DNA from: a virus
DNA: 42,719 nucleotides
Strand: one strand, 5' to 3'
Virus record (IMG/VR): IMGVR_UViG_3300030838_000405
Location: 1 to 42,719 of that record
Part shown: one piece after another, positions 39,608 to 42,719 of the stretch
Numbering within the stretch: position 1 is the first letter of the stretch
How the letters are laid out: each line of letters opens with the position of its first letter
Program-made: the position numbers and the translations under genes
The notes under the pieces: generated by a model
Databases searched by the model: none
What the model was told of the DNA's origin: nothing
Seen by the model: only the letters and a program-made list of their open reading frames with translations

Positions 39608-39651
39608 GCCTCTTATAATTAAATATCGAAATATTATACATTATAAGAGGC
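39608..39651. repeat. 12-bp perfect inverted repeat covering the portal ribosome-binding site
   Basis: GCCTCTTATAAT (39608-39619) and ATTATAAGAGGC (39640-39651) are exact reverse complements separated by 20 nt. In the minus-strand mRNA the 3' arm contains AAGAGG, the ribosome-binding site of the portal. A TATAAT on the minus strand lies in the loop region. Confidence 0.8.
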
Positions 39652-39662
39652 TTTATGTTTGA

Positions 39663-41381
39663 CTACGTCGGAATGGGTTCTGGTTCGAATGGTGCGTTAC
39701 TATCTGCATCAAGTTCGACATCGACACGGCGAAATAAAAACTTAGCTTTGTTCTGATCGAAGACGTAGATGGCTGCCAGTGGGATTGCAGTTATCAATAC
39801 ACCAGTAAGCACGTCCGCCACTGAATGGCTGAATAAATTTAAAAGAGGAACGCCCATCAGTGCCTTAGATAAGGTGTTTGCAACATACAATCCTATAACG
39901 GTGGACGCTGCACCAAACAAGACTACTGATATCCTTTCGTATTTATCAGTTGCATCACTGATCATTACACGGACACAGCGCACCGTAGAAAGGGTGCACT
40001 CTCTAATAATCGATAGCACTAGAGCTGGCAACTTGACGAGCATGGAGATAAGTATCTGCGGTATCGCGCTAAGCACACCAGCAACACCACCCTCAATGCC
40101 AGCAGTCTTCGCTTGTTCCATAATTTTTCGCTCTTCAAAACGAGCACTAAGCTTTGCTGACAAACTAATCCTGCGCTCATCCAGTCCTTTGAGCACACCT
40201 TGCTTGTCAGTAATTAGTCCCTTTTGTGTTATGTCCTTGATCTCATCAACAAATATGTCGACGGTTTCAGCGACAATGACGCCAACGACTTGCTGTGCAG
40301 CCATCCTGGCTCCTGCGTCAGCTACAGAGAGGCCTATCTCTTTTAGTGCCTGCATCCGGATTGATGCGAGCTGCTCTTGGGCTTTCTCATATTTTTCAAG
40401 TGCGTCTTTTTCACTGATCGTAACCTCCTTGTTGCTCTCTCCGATGATGAAGGTGATCGTATCTGGATCATTTGGATCGCGGCGACCATAGCGCTCGATA
40501 TAAGCGATCAAGTCTCTGTCGCTCTTAGAGCCGTTCAAGGAGTCATCAGCATAGATTAAGTTTTGTTTGAAATTAATTGCGTCAACAATGCCGTCATCAT
40601 TAGTTGCAATTCGCAACAATAAGTCGTTGTATATCTGCTTTTTGGGGATGATATGTTCAATATCTGTAGACCATGGATCTAAAGTATTGTTGGCACTTGT
40701 GTCGTATCCGTTTGGCAGCCATTGGAACGTATCCCGAGCCTCAACACGTCCATCGTTCATATCTGCGAAATTTTTATGGTCATGCAGGTTATTTTCTTTC
40801 TTGAAGTCCTTATATTCAACAGAGAGGTTGCTATACTTCGCCTCGTTAGCCTTATCCAGCCCAGTCATGACTGGCGCCAAGCAAAAAGAAGCAATTGCTC
40901 GACGTAGTGCTTCCTGTTTAGTTTGCTCAAATATATGATCAACGTCCTGAGGCCTCACAGGAAGCTTGCTTCTGACCTCGGAGATAATTTGGTCTGTATC
41001 TTTGTCAACTTCCATCGTCCGTGAGAAGTATGTGGAGACCTTTTCCGCACTAAAGCTTGCATATCCCTTCATCTTCTGAGATGAACTGTCGTAGAAAGCC
41101 GACGACGAAGCACTGACCTGAAGGTATTTCGCCTTGGTGCCGTCAGAAAGAAGAGATAATTGTTCCTTGCTAGAAACAACAAAGTTGCTATTGGCGGTGG
41201 AGTCAGCAACTTCACACGCCTTATCTTTTGTGACTGAATAGGCATCAGTTACGCCATCTGCGACTCTTTTGGAATAATCGACAGTTTTTTCCTTGGCATC
41301 AACCAGAGCTTCCTTTCCGCTCGATACGGCATCCGAGACAATGTTACTGAGAGACTCAAATTTTCCCTTGAAAAAACTCAT
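39663..41381 (-). CDS. Membrane protein with HNH-like motif, unknown function
   Basis: I chose the ATG at 41381 (GGAG seven bases upstream); the frame extends to 41426. The 572-residue product has three parts. Residues 1-125 are repetitive, amphipathic and helical (KEALVDAKEKTVDYSKRVAD), like LEA or coiled proteins. Residues 235-290 contain TDIEHIIPKK, QNLIYADDSLNGSKSD: an HNH-type nuclease pattern with H243, N274 and K286. Residues 430-542 hold three or four membrane spans. It sits between terL and portal, which are normally adjacent. This suggests cargo, perhaps a membrane-tethered defence or exclusion nuclease. Function unknown. Confidence 0.6.
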   Translation of the reverse strand: MSFFKGKFESLSNIVSDAVSSGKEALVDAKEKTVDYSKRVADGVTDAYSVTKDKACEVADSTANSNFVVSSKEQLSLLSDGTKAKYLQVSASSSAFYDSSSQKMKGYASFSAEKVSTYFSRTMEVDKDTDQIISEVRSKLPVRPQDVDHIFEQTKQEALRRAIASFCLAPVMTGLDKANEAKYSNLSVEYKDFKKENNLHDHKNFADMNDGRVEARDTFQWLPNGYDTSANNTLDPWSTDIEHIIPKKQIYNDLLLRIATNDDGIVDAINFKQNLIYADDSLNGSKSDRDLIAYIERYGRRDPNDPDTITFIIGESNKEVTISEKDALEKYEKAQEQLASIRMQALKEIGLSVADAGARMAAQQVVGVIVAETVDIFVDEIKDITQKGLITDKQGVLKGLDERRISLSAKLSARFEERKIMEQAKTAGIEGGVAGVLSAIPQILISMLVKLPALVLSIIRECTLSTVRCVRVMISDATDKYERISVVLFGAASTVIGLYVANTLSKALMGVPLLNLFSHSVADVLTGVLITAIPLAAIYVFDQNKAKFLFRRVDVELDADSNAPFEPEPIPT

Positions 41382-41445
41382 CCAGTAGCTCCATTTTTCA
41401 TTGAACCAATGGCGGCAGTATGCCATCTACTGAGAATTAATCCAG

Positions 41446-42719
41446 CTAGCGCAAGCCTTCACGCACTACGGTCACCGGTCGCTTCCAGGTCAGCCTGTAG
41501 GCCAACGCATCCCATGCATGGTCATCAGGGCCCTTGCCAACTGCGTCAGGCTGATCTTCGTCTCGATGCAAGTTAGGTAGGGTTTTGAGAGCAAACTTGC
41601 AGGACTTGAAAAAGTAGATATGAGGCTTACTCGGGTCTTGAGTTTTCGTGGCATGAAGCCTGTCGAACATCAACTGGGCCGAGGTCACGCGAGAGCCAGG
41701 GCTTTTGTCGGAGTTTACGAACTCCATGCCAGCGGCTTTGAGCTCCTTTGCGACTGTAGGAGCATTGCCGTGGTCAACCTTGCTGCCGTTGTGGATTTGG
41801 TTGTCTGCCGGGCCCGGCTGCACCTTTGAGTGATTTTTGAGGACGGTTTCCAACAGCTTGTTTTCGCGTGTTTTCAGGCGCTCACCAATCTGTTTAGCGG
41901 ACAAGTAGAGGCCAGCATCTGACTTCGTTTGCTTGCCGGTCTTAGCATCAATCTCAGTACCGTAGTCCTCACCAACCACGATCAGCGACCCCTTTGGCGG
42001 GCAGAATGGCTTTCCATTGATGGTGATTGCTTCGCCGTTGGTTTCGGCGTACCAAAGGCAGCAGAAAGGCGTGGATTGGCCGAAGTCGAACGACCTGTCA
42101 GTTTTCCAGTGTGGCGGGATCTCGAATGGGTCAAGGATCAGGTTCTCTGCAGACCACACTGGGCCGAACATCGCGCTCATGTCGATAGCTTCCCAGTCTC
42201 CATGCAGCCAGGCAGCCTTGAGGGCCGGGTCAGCAATCTGATCCAGGTAGTTAGTGATGTAGCTCTTGCTGATGTAGGTGTTCTCAAAGATCGTGCCGAA
42301 GACAGCACACCGTTGCCGCGAACCGTCTTTGTTGTAGGTGATCTCGCCAGGCCGTTTACCTTCAAGAAAACGCTCGTATACCCACCATTTCCCGGCCCCG
42401 AATGGGTTGGTCGTTGACCTGACCTGCAGAGGCGGCATGTTGGGTTGTCGCTTGGTAGGAATGAAGGCAGTACGCAGGGTCGACATCATCGCTTCATAGA
42501 CGTCAGGGTCGCGCCAGGTTGCCAGCTCGTCCCATCCGATAAAGGCGTACTCGTGCCCGTGGTACTTGTTTTCGTAATCCTCCATATTCTTGATGTGACC
42601 GAAATACAGTACCTCACCGGTGGCGAACGTCCATGAGCATTCAGACTTGTTCCACACGGCATCAGGGAAGATCCTTGGGATGATCTTCCTTGAGGTGGCA
42701 ATGAGGTTGCGGAGTGGCA
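41446..42719 (-). CDS. terL: Terminase large subunit, 5' end beyond the window
   Basis: The reading frame stays open to the window edge, giving 423 visible residues, with the N-terminus and Walker A outside. The Walker B is YAFIGWDELATW, and RSTTNPFGAGKWWVYERF is the usual segment after it. The nuclease domain has RSFDFGQSTPFCCLW (first acidic residue) and DDHAWDALAYRL near the end. The enzyme packages DNA into the prohead through the portal and cuts concatemers. The motor type (cos or pac) cannot be assigned here. A GTG at 42657 is an internal codon, not the start. Confidence 0.92.
   Translation of the reverse strand, partial: PLRNLIATSRKIIPRIFPDAVWNKSECSWTFATGEVLYFGHIKNMEDYENKYHGHEYAFIGWDELATWRDPDVYEAMMSTLRTAFIPTKRQPNMPPLQVRSTTNPFGAGKWWVYERFLEGKRPGEITYNKDGSRQRCAVFGTIFENTYISKSYITNYLDQIADPALKAAWLHGDWEAIDMSAMFGPVWSAENLILDPFEIPPHWKTDRSFDFGQSTPFCCLWYAETNGEAITINGKPFCPPKGSLIVVGEDYGTEIDAKTGKQTKSDAGLYLSAKQIGERLKTRENKLLETVLKNHSKVQPGPADNQIHNGSKVDHGNAPTVAKELKAAGMEFVNSDKSPGSRVTSAQLMFDRLHATKTQDPSKPHIYFFKSCKFALKTLPNLHRDEDQPDAVGKGPDDHAWDALAYRLTWKRPVTVVREGLR

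Noticed and set aside
39769-40491. 240-residue plus-strand frame opposite the HNH-like membrane protein
   Set aside because: Low-complexity S, T and A text typical of an antisense shadow; the minus strand has coherent domains.
1-42719. tRNA genes, CRISPR arrays, insertion sequences and integrases
   Set aside because: I looked for clover-leaf arms, regular spacer repeats and transposase or recombinase motifs and saw none. A structured-RNA search could still reveal small RNAs.

Overview
The window looks like most of a mobilisable phage-plasmid (a temperate siphovirus-like genome maintained as a plasmid), probably from Pseudomonas or a close relative. The host call rests mainly on a phage-encoded MvaT-type H-NS protein (37876-38247), a family largely confined to pseudomonads. 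The long-tail call rests on a 924-residue tape measure protein, a tail tube protein and a frameshifted tail assembly chaperone. The large terminase gene runs off the right edge, so the element continues beyond the window. No Rep, ParAB, integrase or CI-like repressor was recognised inside it.

Layout. 1-578: no supportable gene. 579-765: seven or eight iteron-like repeats at 21-22 bp spacing followed by an AT-rich stretch, a probable plasmid origin. 780-2374: a probable oriT, a MobC-like protein and a MOBP-type relaxase. 2364-7177: accessory genes (DEDD exonuclease, small unknowns, two membrane-protein operons). 7180-17182 (minus strand): tail tip, tail proteins, tape measure and a tail chaperone pair with a readable -1 frameshift site. 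17291-19657 (plus): three cargo genes inserted in the tail operon (unknown, histidine phosphatase, nuclease-like protein). 19701-22878 (minus): tail tube, Mu-like neck and tail-completion genes and an F-like minor head protein. 22875-23999 (minus): Rz/Rz1, SAR endolysin, holin. 24312-28365 (minus): two large Asp-box/Ig-like adsorption proteins with small helpers. 28455-31382 (minus): P22-like coat protein, scaffold and two unknowns. 31605-35992 (plus): second cargo block (lipoprotein, DUF4238 protein, small and membrane proteins). 36127-37820 (minus): an HExxH metallopeptidase-like protein and an unknown, then MvaT. 38285-42719 (minus): portal, a membrane protein with an HNH-like motif, and TerL.

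How it works together. The minus-strand genes encode virion assembly and lysis. The iteron origin and mob genes suggest episomal maintenance plus conjugative mobilisation. The MvaT protein probably silences the AT-rich cargo. Several cargo genes (metallopeptidase, HNH membrane protein, PDF...EA nuclease-like protein, DUF4238 protein, lipoprotein) have the look of defence or superinfection-exclusion genes, but that is inference. Regulatory signals visible in the sequence include a recurrent TGATAnnAT element 30-48 nt before six minus-strand start codons, a near-identical leader before the coat and tail tube genes, an inverted repeat that would hide the portal ribosome-binding site, and related terminators separating the cargo genes near 36-38 kb.
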